Part shown: in pieces, positions 56,463 through 64,000 of the stretch
Numbering within the stretch: position 1 is the first letter of the stretch
Layout: the number at the start of each line of letters is the position of its first letter
DNA from: Cognatundibacterium crateris
Lineage (GTDB): Bacteria > Pseudomonadota > Gammaproteobacteria > Burkholderiales > Burkholderiaceae_D
Direction of reading: 5' to 3'
Length of the DNA stretch: 64,000 bases
NCBI RefSeq assembly: GCF_010078235.1
Contig: NZ_JAABOS010000006.1
Span: 1 to 64,000 of the forward strand
Position numbers and translations under genes: made by a program
Notes under the pieces: model-generated
Seen by the model: the letters and a program-made list of their open reading frames with translations, nothing else
Told to the model about the DNA's origin: nothing
The model's database searches: none

Positions 56463-57059
56463 ATGATTGCTGACAGTATGACACAGCCAGACAAGGGCGC
56501 GCATGCGCCAGAACAGTTTCTTTCCAACTCAAGACTGAGCCTGCGCCGCCAGTTATTAGCGCAGCGCAGCGCCGTGCCTGCCGCGCAGCGCGCAGCCTGG
56601 GATCGCAGCCTGCAACAACAACTGCTGGAGAAAATGCAGACGCTGCGACCAGCCAGTCTGGCGCTGTATTGGCCTATTCGCGCCGAGCCGGATTTGCGTG
56701 CGGTGTATGCAGAACTGCATGCGCTGGGCATACAGCTGGCCTTACCCTGGGTGGTGCAGGCGCAGGCGCCGCTGCGTTTTCTGGCCTGGCAGCCGGGTGA
56801 TGCGATGGAGGCTGACAGTTACGGCATTCCTTTGCCTGCTCAGCGTAGTCATTTGCTGGATCCTGTGGCGATCCTGATTCCCTGTGTAGGCTTTAATGCT
56901 GCTGCTTACCGGTTAGGCTATGGCGGTGGTTTTTATGACAGAACACTGGCGCAGTTACCGCAAGCATTGGCGTTGGGTATTGCGTATCCCGTTGCGGCCT
57001 GTGAGTTCGAGCCGGACCACTTTGACTTGCCCATGCATGAGATGCTGGTCGCGCGTTGA
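56463..57059 (+). CDS. 5-formyltetrahydrofolate cyclo-ligase
   Basis: 198 aa from the ATG at 56463 (others at 56478). The ATP/folate site includes DPVAILIPCVGFNAAAYRLGYGGGFYDRTL (about residues 135-165), the family hallmark. It makes 5,10-methenyl-THF from 5-formyl-THF, recycling the folate used in the metF and methyl cycles. Bacterial names are fau or ygfA. It is divergent from the transglycosylase with almost no gap. Confidence 0.9.
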   Translation: MIADSMTQPDKGAHAPEQFLSNSRLSLRRQLLAQRSAVPAAQRAAWDRSLQQQLLEKMQTLRPASLALYWPIRAEPDLRAVYAELHALGIQLALPWVVQAQAPLRFLAWQPGDAMEADSYGIPLPAQRSHLLDPVAILIPCVGFNAAAYRLGYGGGFYDRTLAQLPQALALGIAYPVAACEFEPDHFDLPMHEMLVAR

Positions 57060-57447
57060 GGCTCTGTTACGCTGTCAGGACTGACGCCATACCCGCGCAG
57101 CGGTGTTTTTGCTTCAGCTCTGTCTTTATGTGTTATTTCATATATGCAACTCACTTTTAATTCGTTCTCAATCTGAAGCGTGCTGATTACACTGGGCGCA
57201 TTGTTGATTATGTAAAGTGTTTCATGTCTTACTTAGTTGTATCCCGCTTTTGTTGCATCCCCGTTCTGAACACACTCTATTCACTGTGCATGGCGCAGTG
57301 CATGTGATTGTGCCCCCACGCTGAGCCGCTCTGTCGCTCAGCTTCCGTGTTACCCCCATCGATTTTTTTTCATCACCTGACCCATCAGGCTGGTGTGGTG
57401 AGCTTCATCGTTTGTGATCGCAAACGCATATATTTAAAGAGGAAATT
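57060..57447 (+). other. Structured leader region before the TonB-dependent receptor
   Basis: About 390 bp with no gene. Three inverted repeats precede the receptor: GCTGAGC (57320-57326) with GCTCAGC (57336-57342), CCTGA (57376-57380) with TCAGG (57385-57389), and GTTTG (57410-57414) with CAAAC (57421-57425). They match no riboswitch class I recognise. Confidence 0.4.
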
Positions 57448-60003
57448 ATGATACGACCCTTAAGTCTGGTGCTGGCGCTGGCCGCCATTTACCCTTCCCA
57501 CAGTTTTGCTCAAGAGGCAGAACGCGTGGTGATTACCGGTTCTAACCTGCGTGTGACGCAAAAAGAAGGTGCTGCTGCGGTGCAGGTGATCAGCGCCAAG
57601 GATATCCGTGACAGTGGCAAGACCAGCGTCGCTGATGTCTTACGCTCGATTTCTGCGAATAGCGGTAACAGCTATAACGAACAATATACCGGCAGTTTTT
57701 CAGCGGGTACTTCCGGCTTATCCTTACGCGGCATCGGTCAAAAAAATACCCTGATCCTGGTGAATGGCAAACGCGTGAGCAGCTATGCAACTGCGCAAAA
57801 TATTCAGGATGTATTCGTTGATCTGAACAGTCTGCCTATGGCTGCGGTACAACGTATAGAAGTGCTGAAAGACGGCGCGTCTTCTGTCTATGGTTCCGAT
57901 GCGGTGGCCGGTGTGGTGAATATTATCCTCTACCGTGAATTCACCGGAACCGAGCTGACGGTGCAGGGTGGTCAGTCTGCTACCGGCACCGGCCAGTCTG
58001 AGCAAAGCGCCTTGCTGCAAACAGGCTGGGGTCAGCTGAACAAAGATGGCTACAGTATTTCGCTGTCGGTGGATGCGCAAAAGCGCAGCAAATTGCAGCA
58101 GAGTGATGTGAGCTGGTTACGCGATGCGGATTTCCGCGATCAGCAAAATGGCAGTCTGGGCTGGGTCGCGACCAATTACTTCGGCTCTGATCCTACCCGT
58201 ACTTTGGGCGGTGTGCAGGGACCTTTGCAGTTGCTGCCTTACTCCGCGCTGACCCCGGGTAAGACGGGGCAGGTGCTGGCCTATAATCCTGCGCCTTACC
58301 GTACCCTGATTCCAGGCATAGAGCGTGTGCATACCGCCTTGTCCGGTACGTATCAGATCAACGCTGATACCCAGGCTTATGCAGAATGGCTGCATAGCTA
58401 TTCGCGCGCCGACCAGACTTTCAGCGCACCACTCAGCGTATCGAGTAATCTGCGTGCCTGGAATAATGCAAATCAATCGCTGACCACGATCCCGGTCGTG
58501 CTGCCGGTCGGTCATCCGAATAATCCGGGCTCCACACCGCTGGCTTTCAGCGCCACTTTATTCGATCTGGGACCGCGTCTGAAAACTGATCGCGTCACGT
58601 TTTACCGCGCACTGGCTGGGATAAAAGGCTATACCTCAGGCTGGGACTGGGATTTATCCGCCGGGAAATCCAGCAGTGTGATGGTGGAAACGGTCGCCAA
58701 TTTCGTGAACCGTTATGTGTTCCAGCAAGTGCTGGCTGACGGCAGCTATAACTTTGCCGATCAGTCGAAAAATTCTGAAGAACTCAGAAACCGTCTGCGT
58801 CTGTCTACCCGCCGTCCTGCACAATCTGAGCTGACCACTGTGGATCTGAGTGCCTCGTCCGAGTTGTGGACGCTGCCAGCCGGTAAAGTGGGTTTTGCCG
58901 GTGGTGCGCAATGGCGCAGGGAGGCCATGGATTCCCAGACTTCCACTGCAGTGTTGAGCGGCACCGAATTGCGTCCCGCGATCAATATCATCAACGGTCA
59001 GCGTGACGTGTCTGCACTGTTTGGTGAACTCAGCGTGCCGCTGGTCAAAGACCTGAATCTGAATCTGGCTGGTCGCTATGATCATTATTCCGATTTCGGC
59101 AATGCGTTTTCACCTAAGGCCAGCCTGCGTTATCAGGCGGCTGACTGGTTGCTGTTACGTGGTACTGCCTCGCGTGGTTTCCGCGCACCGTCTTTCCCGG
59201 AAATTACCAAGAGCACCTCGGTCAGCTATGGCAGTGTGACCGATCCGCGCGATCCGCTGACGCCGAATCAGCCACGTGGCGTGACCAATATCACGATCGC
59301 CAATGCGGCTTTGCAGCCTGAACGTTCCGATAATCTGAACTTTGGTATCGTGATCGCGCCTTCCGCCAATACCAGCCTGGGCATCGATTACTACCGCATC
59401 ACCCAGAAAGGCGTGATCGGTACTGAGTCCGCTGACACTATTCTGGCTTCAGAAAAAACACGTCCGGAAAAAGTGACCCGCGATGAGCAGGGCCGTATCA
59501 CGACGCTGTATCGTCAATACCGTAATCAGGGCAATCGTGAAGTATCCGGACTGGATCTCGATATACGTCAACGCTTCCAGAGCAGTGACTGGGGTCAGCT
59601 GACTCTGAATGGCCAGCTCAGCTATGTGCTGCGCTTTGCCGAGCCTTTATCTGCGGGTGCTGAACTGACAGAGGGAGCGGGCACTAATTACTTCGGTTCC
59701 ATTCCTAAGTGGCGTGGCGTCAGCTCCGTCAACTGGACTAAAGCTGCCTGGTCAAATACTCTGATCTGGAATTATGTCGGTGGCTATGAGCAAAAATCTG
59801 CCAGCAATGAAACGGTGGTGGCTTTCAGTAGCCTGGATCTGACGACTTCTTACAAGCTGAGCCCGGCAACCACGTTGAGTTTGCTGGTACAGAATCTGAC
59901 GAATCGTCGTCCATCCTGGGATTCATCAACCAGCTTCTTCGATATTACCCAGGCTGATCCGCGTGGCCGCTTTGTGTCGCTCAAAGTGCAGCATCAGTTC
60001 TGA
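57448..60003 (+). CDS. TonB-dependent outer-membrane receptor
   Basis: 851 aa, with AGAGG before the ATG. Signal peptide about 1-22 (SFA); a plug domain (about 30-165; VVITGSNLRVTQKE, then ADVLRSISANSGNSYNE and VAAVQRIEVLKDGASSVYGSDAVAGVVNII) and a 22-strand barrel ending in a terminal Phe (SLKVQHQF). No signalling extension is present. It imports a bulky ligand such as a siderophore, vitamin or oligomer with TonB energy. It resembles the vitamin/oligosaccharide-type receptors in the Asn/Gly-rich plug, but the ligand is unknown. Confidence 0.93.
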   Translation: MIRPLSLVLALAAIYPSHSFAQEAERVVITGSNLRVTQKEGAAAVQVISAKDIRDSGKTSVADVLRSISANSGNSYNEQYTGSFSAGTSGLSLRGIGQKNTLILVNGKRVSSYATAQNIQDVFVDLNSLPMAAVQRIEVLKDGASSVYGSDAVAGVVNIILYREFTGTELTVQGGQSATGTGQSEQSALLQTGWGQLNKDGYSISLSVDAQKRSKLQQSDVSWLRDADFRDQQNGSLGWVATNYFGSDPTRTLGGVQGPLQLLPYSALTPGKTGQVLAYNPAPYRTLIPGIERVHTALSGTYQINADTQAYAEWLHSYSRADQTFSAPLSVSSNLRAWNNANQSLTTIPVVLPVGHPNNPGSTPLAFSATLFDLGPRLKTDRVTFYRALAGIKGYTSGWDWDLSAGKSSSVMVETVANFVNRYVFQQVLADGSYNFADQSKNSEELRNRLRLSTRRPAQSELTTVDLSASSELWTLPAGKVGFAGGAQWRREAMDSQTSTAVLSGTELRPAINIINGQRDVSALFGELSVPLVKDLNLNLAGRYDHYSDFGNAFSPKASLRYQAADWLLLRGTASRGFRAPSFPEITKSTSVSYGSVTDPRDPLTPNQPRGVTNITIANAALQPERSDNLNFGIVIAPSANTSLGIDYYRITQKGVIGTESADTILASEKTRPEKVTRDEQGRITTLYRQYRNQGNREVSGLDLDIRQRFQSSDWGQLTLNGQLSYVLRFAEPLSAGAELTEGAGTNYFGSIPKWRGVSSVNWTKAAWSNTLIWNYVGGYEQKSASNETVVAFSSLDLTTSYKLSPATTLSLLVQNLTNRRPSWDSSTSFFDITQADPRGRFVSLKVQHQF

Positions 60004-60018
60004 TCAGGTATCAGATGC

Positions 60019-60058
60019 AAAAACGCAGGGCGGTGTGATGCTGCCCTGCGTTTTTTTT
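60019..60058. terminator. Bidirectional terminator between receptor and ggt genes
   Basis: A 13-bp stem (60019-60031 with 60043-60055) with A5 and T8 tracts; it reaches the ggt stop codon. Confidence 0.88.
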
Positions 60059-61829
60059 AGTATGCGATGGCCGCACCATCAGGATTGCGCGGATCTGAAT
60101 AACCGCTGATCCCATCGGATTTGATCAGGATAGTCTGGGTTTTGCCCATGGTGGCACCGGCTTTTAATTGCTGGCCTTTTTGTTCCAGCAGACGCAGGGT
60201 ATCGAAGCTGATACCTTTTTCGAAGCGTAGCTGATCCGGCATCCATTGCTGATGGATGCGCGGAGCGACGGCGGCTTCCGCCGGATTCATGCCAAAGTCG
60301 ATCACATTCAGAATAGTCTGCAAAGTGGTGGTGATAATCCGGCTGCCGCCCGGGCTGCCTGTCACCAGATAGGGTTTGCTGTCTTTGAGTACGATAGTCG
60401 GTGTCATCGAACTCAGCGGACGTTTCCATGCCTGCACCGCGTTGGCATCACCGCCGACTAAACCAAATGCATTCGGCACCCCGGCTTTAATCGAAAAATC
60501 ATCCATCTCATTATTCAACAGGATGCCGGTACCGGCGGCGACGATGCAGCTGCCAAAATTCAGATTCAGCGTGTAAGTGGTCGCTACCACATTACCATAT
60601 TGATCCGCCACGCTGTAATGCGTGGTCTGATCGCTTTCATAGGCCTGCGGCTGGCCCGGTTTAATCTCGGCCGAAGGCGTGGCTTTATCCTGCTTGATTT
60701 TCTGCGCTAAGGTGTCTGCATAGCGGCGTGAGGTCAGGCCAGTGACCGGCACCTTGACGTGATCCGGGTCACCCAGAAATTCCGAACGGTCGGCATAGGC
60801 AAGTTTCATGACTTCACTGAGCTGATGCAGCGTCTGGGCGCTGTTATGGCCTTGCTCGCGCAAGGGGAAACGCTCCAGCATATTGAGCATCTGGATAATA
60901 TGTACGCCGCCGGAACTTGGTGGCGGCATGGAGACGATGTCAAAGCCGCGATACTGACCGCGTACCGGCTGGCGCTGCACGGCGCGGTAAGATTTCAGAT
61001 CCGCTTCAGAAATCAGTCCCTGATGCTGACGCATTTCGGCTACGATTTTCTTCGCAATATCACCTTCATAAAATGCTTTCGCGCCTTGTGCTGCAATCTG
61101 ACGCAAGGAATTCGCCAGATCTTTTTGTATCAGACGCTCGCCGGCACGCAGCGGACGACCATCCTGAAAGAAAATCGCTTTAGCGGCAGGGAAGGCGGCC
61201 AGTTGTTCTTTACTCGCTTCCAGCATCGCAGCCAGATGCGGACTGACCACAAAGCCTTGTTCGGCATAACGGATCGCCGGTGCCAGCAAGTCTTTGAGCG
61301 GCAGGCTGCCATAGTCACGCAGTGCCATCTCGAATCCCGCCACGGTGCCGGGCACGCCGACGGCCTGATGGCTGTACAGGGATTTGCCACGTATCACATT
61401 GCCATTGGCATCCAGATACATATCGCGGCTGGCCAGTTGCGGTGCCAGTTCACGGAAATCAATCGCCACATCTTTGCCGCTTTTCGCGTGATGTATCATC
61501 ATGAAGCCGCCACCACCGATATTACCGGCATTCGGCAATACCACGGCTAGCGCAAAGCCGGTTGCAATCGCCGCATCGACCGCATTACCACCGCGTTTGA
61601 GGATATCGATACCCGCTTGCGAGGCCAGTTGATGCTCACTCGCGACCAGGCCTTTTTTGCCTTCTACCGGACTGATGATGGGATAGCTGGTGTCGTATTT
61701 GATGTTGGCCGCAATCTGCGCCTGCGCGAACTGTGCATTACTCAGTGCAGTCAGGGCCAGCAGTGTTGCACATACTGTTGGCAATAAGGTAGGAAGTAAG
61801 GCTGGTAATAAGTGGGAACGGTTCAACAA
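60057..61829 (-). CDS. ggt: Gamma-glutamyltransferase (glutathione hydrolase)
   Basis: 590 aa from a TTG start with GGAG 7 nt upstream; no ATG precedes the signal peptide (about 1-38). The autoprocessing site is Gln|Thr in DQTTHYSVAD, giving large and small subunits, and GSPGGSRIITT forms the active-site Gly/Ser loop. It cleaves gamma-glutamyl bonds of glutathione in the periplasm. Only a 53-nt interval, with a shared terminator, separates it from the receptor gene it converges on. Confidence 0.94.
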   Translation of the reverse strand: MLNRSHLLPALLPTLLPTVCATLLALTALSNAQFAQAQIAANIKYDTSYPIISPVEGKKGLVASEHQLASQAGIDILKRGGNAVDAAIATGFALAVVLPNAGNIGGGGFMMIHHAKSGKDVAIDFRELAPQLASRDMYLDANGNVIRGKSLYSHQAVGVPGTVAGFEMALRDYGSLPLKDLLAPAIRYAEQGFVVSPHLAAMLEASKEQLAAFPAAKAIFFQDGRPLRAGERLIQKDLANSLRQIAAQGAKAFYEGDIAKKIVAEMRQHQGLISEADLKSYRAVQRQPVRGQYRGFDIVSMPPPSSGGVHIIQMLNMLERFPLREQGHNSAQTLHQLSEVMKLAYADRSEFLGDPDHVKVPVTGLTSRRYADTLAQKIKQDKATPSAEIKPGQPQAYESDQTTHYSVADQYGNVVATTYTLNLNFGSCIVAAGTGILLNNEMDDFSIKAGVPNAFGLVGGDANAVQAWKRPLSSMTPTIVLKDSKPYLVTGSPGGSRIITTTLQTILNVIDFGMNPAEAAVAPRIHQQWMPDQLRFEKGISFDTLRLLEQKGQQLKAGATMGKTQTILIKSDGISGYSDPRNPDGAAIAY

Positions 61830-61964
61830 TGGTCTACTCCGGTCAGCATCAGATGTGTGGGGGCTTAGGCAAAACCATGAGGCCAGCAGGACGATGCCAG
61901 GCCATTTGCTGGCATGATTTTGCGTAAAACGAAACCTGTAGTGTAAGCGAAAAACTGCAGACGT

Positions 61965-61993
61965 AAAAAAACCAGCCCGCAGGCTGGTTTTTT
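61965..61993 (-). terminator. Terminator after rplY
   Basis: A 12-bp stem (61965-61976 with 61982-61993) with A6/T6 arms, functional on the minus strand. Confidence 0.88.
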
Positions 61994-62024
61994 CAGATCA
62001 TTCTGACGAAATCAATTCGCAGAA

Positions 62025-62612
62025 TTATTTTGCTTCAGCGTCAGCAGAAACAGCACCTGCTGGTACGGTAGCGATCGCTACAGTTGCGTCGTCGCCGTGT
62101 ACAACTGCTGTTACGCCAGCTGGCAAAACCAGTTGAGAAACGTGTACGGATTGACCAGCTTCCAGTTTGGACAGGTCAACTTCAACGAATTCTGGCAGAT
62201 CAGCTGGCAGGCAGGAAACGTCCAGCTCAACAGCAACGTGGCTGATGACTGCTGCGGACAGTTTTACTGCTGGAGATACGTCAGCGTTAACGAAGTGCAG
62301 AGGCACTTTAACGTGGATCTTTTGGTTAGGATCAACGCGTTGGAAGTCTGCGTGCAATACCAATTGTTTGTATGCGTGGACTTGGAAGTCGCGCAACAGA
62401 ACTTTTTCTACTTTACCGTCAACTTCCAGATCCAGAATGGAAGAGTGGAATACTTCTTTTTTCAATGCGTGGTACAGCGCATTGTGGTCCAGGCTGATTG
62501 CTACTGGCGCTTCTGTGCCGCCGTAGATGATGCCAGGTGTTTGGCCAGCATTGCGCAGGCGGCGGCTCGCTCCGGTCCCCTGTTCTTTGCGTGCAAATGC
62601 GATAACTTTCAT
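62025..62612 (-). CDS. rplY: 50S ribosomal protein L25/general stress protein Ctc
   Basis: 195 aa, the long (TL5/Ctc) form: an N-terminal L25 domain binding 5S rRNA (about 1-90) and a C-terminal beta domain (about 95-180). An Ala-rich acidic tail follows. Downstream of prs after a terminator-like hairpin, the standard betaproteobacterial order. Confidence 0.97.
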   Translation of the reverse strand: MKVIAFARKEQGTGASRRLRNAGQTPGIIYGGTEAPVAISLDHNALYHALKKEVFHSSILDLEVDGKVEKVLLRDFQVHAYKQLVLHADFQRVDPNQKIHVKVPLHFVNADVSPAVKLSAAVISHVAVELDVSCLPADLPEFVEVDLSKLEAGQSVHVSQLVLPAGVTAVVHGDDATVAIATVPAGAVSADAEAK

Positions 62613-62677
62613 GGTGTTACTCCAAAAAATGCAAGAGCTAACTTGCGGTTTTGTATCCCCGCGACCAGGGATACAGT

Positions 62678-62706
62678 AAAAAGCGCCACCACGTACATGG
62701 CAGCGC
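62678..62706 (-). terminator. Terminator-like hairpin between prs and rplY
   Basis: GCGCCACCA (62683-62691) pairs with TGGCAGCGC (62698-62706) with two G-T pairs; five T follow on the minus strand. Readthrough to rplY is likely. Confidence 0.6.
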
Positions 62707-62732
62707 CGGAAACGGGTTCGTCGATTAGTCTG

Positions 62733-63695
62733 TTAGTCTGTGAACAGGGAGATGACCGATTCGCCTTTAGTAATACGGCGGAAGGTTTCTGCCAGCAGGC
62801 TGTCACAGGACAGTTGACGGATTTTACTGCAGGCGCGTGCTGCGTCTGACAGTGGAATGGTGTCAGTCACAACCAGCTCATCGAGCGGGGACTGGGAAAT
62901 ACGCTGAATCGCCGGGCCGGACAAGACTGGGTGAGTACAGTAAGCCAGCACTTTTTTCGCGCCGCGTTCTTTCAGTACTTCTGCTGCCTTAGTCAGTGTG
63001 CCTGCGGTATCAACCATGTCATCCATGATTACGCAGTTACGGCCTTCAACTTCACCGATGATGTTCATGACTTCGGACACATTGGCTTTTGGACGGCGCT
63101 TGTCGATAATCGCCAGATCGCAGCCCAGGCGTTTTGCCAGCGCACGTGCACGAACCACACCACCGACGTCAGGCGATACCACCAGCAGGTCATCATAGTT
63201 TTTAGAAACCAGATCACCCAGCAAAATCGGGGATGCGTAAATATTATCAACCGGGATATCGAAGAAACCCTGAATCTGATCTGCATGCAGATCCATAATC
63301 AGAACGCGGTCTACACCGGCTTCTTCCAGCATATTGGCAACGACTTTGGCAGAAATAGCCACGCGTGCGGAACGCGGACGGCGATCCTGGCGTGCATAAC
63401 CGAAATACGGAATCGCTGCAGTGATGCGGCCAGCGGATGCACGTTTGAGCGCGTCGACCATCAACATGATTTCCATCAGGTTGTCATTGGTTGGCGCACA
63501 AGTGGACTGCAGAACGAAAACATCTTTACCGCGCACGTTTTCATTGATTTCGACAGCAACTTCGCCATCAGAGAATTTGGAGACATCTGCTTTACCAAGC
63601 GGAATACCCAATTGTTTTGCAACGCCGGCAGCCAATGCAGGATTGGCGTTACCAGTGAAGACCATCATGTTGTCGTGTGCGCGCGCGTTTGCCAT
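62733..63695 (-). CDS. prs: Ribose-phosphate pyrophosphokinase
   Basis: 320 aa. The flexible loop [14 protein letters not shown] binds ATP (here RRP rather than RKD, a usual variant); the PRPP-binding signature [15 protein letters not shown] is intact. It makes PRPP from ribose-5-phosphate, used by apt and for nucleotide, His and Trp synthesis. Downstream of tRNA-Gln in the same direction. Confidence 0.97.
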   Translation of the reverse strand: MANARAHDNMMVFTGNANPALAAGVAKQLGIPLGKADVSKFSDGEVAVEINENVRGKDVFVLQSTCAPTNDNLMEIMLMVDALKRASAGRITAAIPYFGYARQDRRPRSARVAISAKVVANMLEEAGVDRVLIMDLHADQIQGFFDIPVDNIYASPILLGDLVSKNYDDLLVVSPDVGGVVRARALAKRLGCDLAIIDKRRPKANVSEVMNIIGEVEGRNCVIMDDMVDTAGTLTKAAEVLKERGAKKVLAYCTHPVLSGPAIQRISQSPLDELVVTDTIPLSDAARACSKIRQLSCDSLLAETFRRITKGESVISLFTD

Positions 63696-63781
63696 GGCGG
63701 GACCTATCGGCTGAATTTTTTGAGGGCCAGACTATTTGTCTAATTGGTGAAGCTTTAGAAAATAATCAGAGGTATAAACTG

Positions 63782-63814
63782 AAAAAGCCGCCGCACATTG
63801 TATGCGGCGGCTTT
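63782..63814 (-). terminator. Terminator between tRNA-Gln and prs
   Basis: AAAGCCGCCGCA (63784-63795) pairs perfectly with TGCGGCGGCTTT (63803-63814); T5 follows on the minus strand. Confidence 0.85.
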
Positions 63815-63821
63815 AATTTAA

Positions 63822-63898
63822 TGGCAGGGGAAGAAGGATTCGAACCTTCGCATGCCGGAATCAAAATCCGGTGCCTTAACCAGCTTGGCGATTCCCCT
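63822..63898 (-). tRNA. tRNA-Gln (anticodon TTG)
   Basis: 77 nt including encoded CCA. Acceptor stem AGGGGAA/TTCCCCT, D arm GCC/GGC, anticodon stem CCGGA/TCCGG with loop TTTTGAT (anticodon TTG), T arm GAAGG-TTCGAAT-CCTTC and discriminator G all pair. Confidence 0.97.
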
Positions 63899-63933
63899 AC
63901 ACAACCGTTTATCTGTTGTCAGAATCTTTCGCT

Positions 63934-63962
63934 ATTCTAGCGTAAAACTCGCAACAGACCAA
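63934..63962 (-). promoter_or_regulatory. tRNA-Gln promoter
   Basis: On the minus strand TTGGTC (63957-63962), a 17-nt spacer, then TAGAAT (63934-63939), placing the transcript start about 30 nt before the tRNA. Confidence 0.65.
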
Positions 63963-64000
63963 ATTTTTATCTCTGCAGCAAATCAACTAAAGGATGTTGA

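Noticed and set aside
57078-57088. Second copy of the 102-bp repeat (AGGACTGACGC match)
   Set aside because: Only 11 bp agree and no partner end follows, so it is likely chance.

Overview
The window reads as chromosome of a betaproteobacterium of the order Burkholderiales, most likely family Oxalobacteraceae (an Undibacterium- or Herminiimonas-like genus; genus is inference). The grounds are the block kdsD-kdsC-lptC-lptA-lptB-rpoN-hpf, an S-adenosylhomocysteine (SAH) riboswitch in front of ahcY with metF downstream, metK next to two LpxL-type acyltransferases, and tRNA-Gln-prs-rplY. Base composition is moderate rather than the high GC of Burkholderia. Nearly all intervals are protein-coding, and clear intrinsic terminators separate the units.

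Layout: 0.1-1.2 kb, a CoA-ester hydrolase. 1.3-6.9 kb (minus), Kdo synthesis, LPS transport, sigma-54 and hibernation factor. 7.1-9.6 kb, a Kef-type antiporter and apt. 9.8-12.7 kb, the SAH-riboswitch methyl-cycle unit ahcY / small membrane protein / metF. 12.9-17.5 kb, a mini periplasmic binding protein with an outer-membrane barrel, a lone di-iron metallo-beta-lactamase-fold protein, and an AsnC-type regulator divergent from a cystathionine beta-lyase. 17.6-23.4 kb (minus), a two-subunit ABC exporter and a class A penicillin-binding protein. 23.5-32.4 kb is rich in exported peptidases (prolyl oligopeptidase, M28, M4, M14). 32.4-35.5 kb holds metK and two lipid A acyltransferases.

35.5-46.4 kb is the accessory part. 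After an AT-rich stretch and an outer-membrane barrel gene comes a tight, all-plus run with no NRPS or PKS gene: FeeM-like N-acyl amino acid synthase, methyltransferase, VAO/PCMH-type flavin oxidase, AlkC/AlkD-like HEAT-repeat protein, a peroxiredoxin-like gene broken at a T7 tract, a flavin-dependent-halogenase-like protein, an amidase with an intact Ser-Ser-Lys triad, and a cation/proton antiporter. I read it as a candidate small-molecule pathway: acylation, methylation, phenol-type oxidation, halogenation, deacylation and self-protection. The product is unknown and the pathway idea is inference. It is the most interesting part of the window.

46.8-64 kb is mostly core again: a DUF2087 protein, phenylalanine-to-homogentisate catabolism (phhA, hppD) with a divergent Lrp-type regulator, an ornithine cyclodeaminase homologue, a GNAT protein, cca, a glutathione transferase, a lytic transglycosylase, 5-formyl-THF cyclo-ligase, a TonB-dependent receptor, gamma-glutamyltransferase, rplY, prs and tRNA-Gln. 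Two MITE/REP-like palindromic elements (102 bp at 14.6 kb, 268 bp at 23.6 kb) lie in intergenic space. No CRISPR array, transposase, integrase or rRNA gene was seen.
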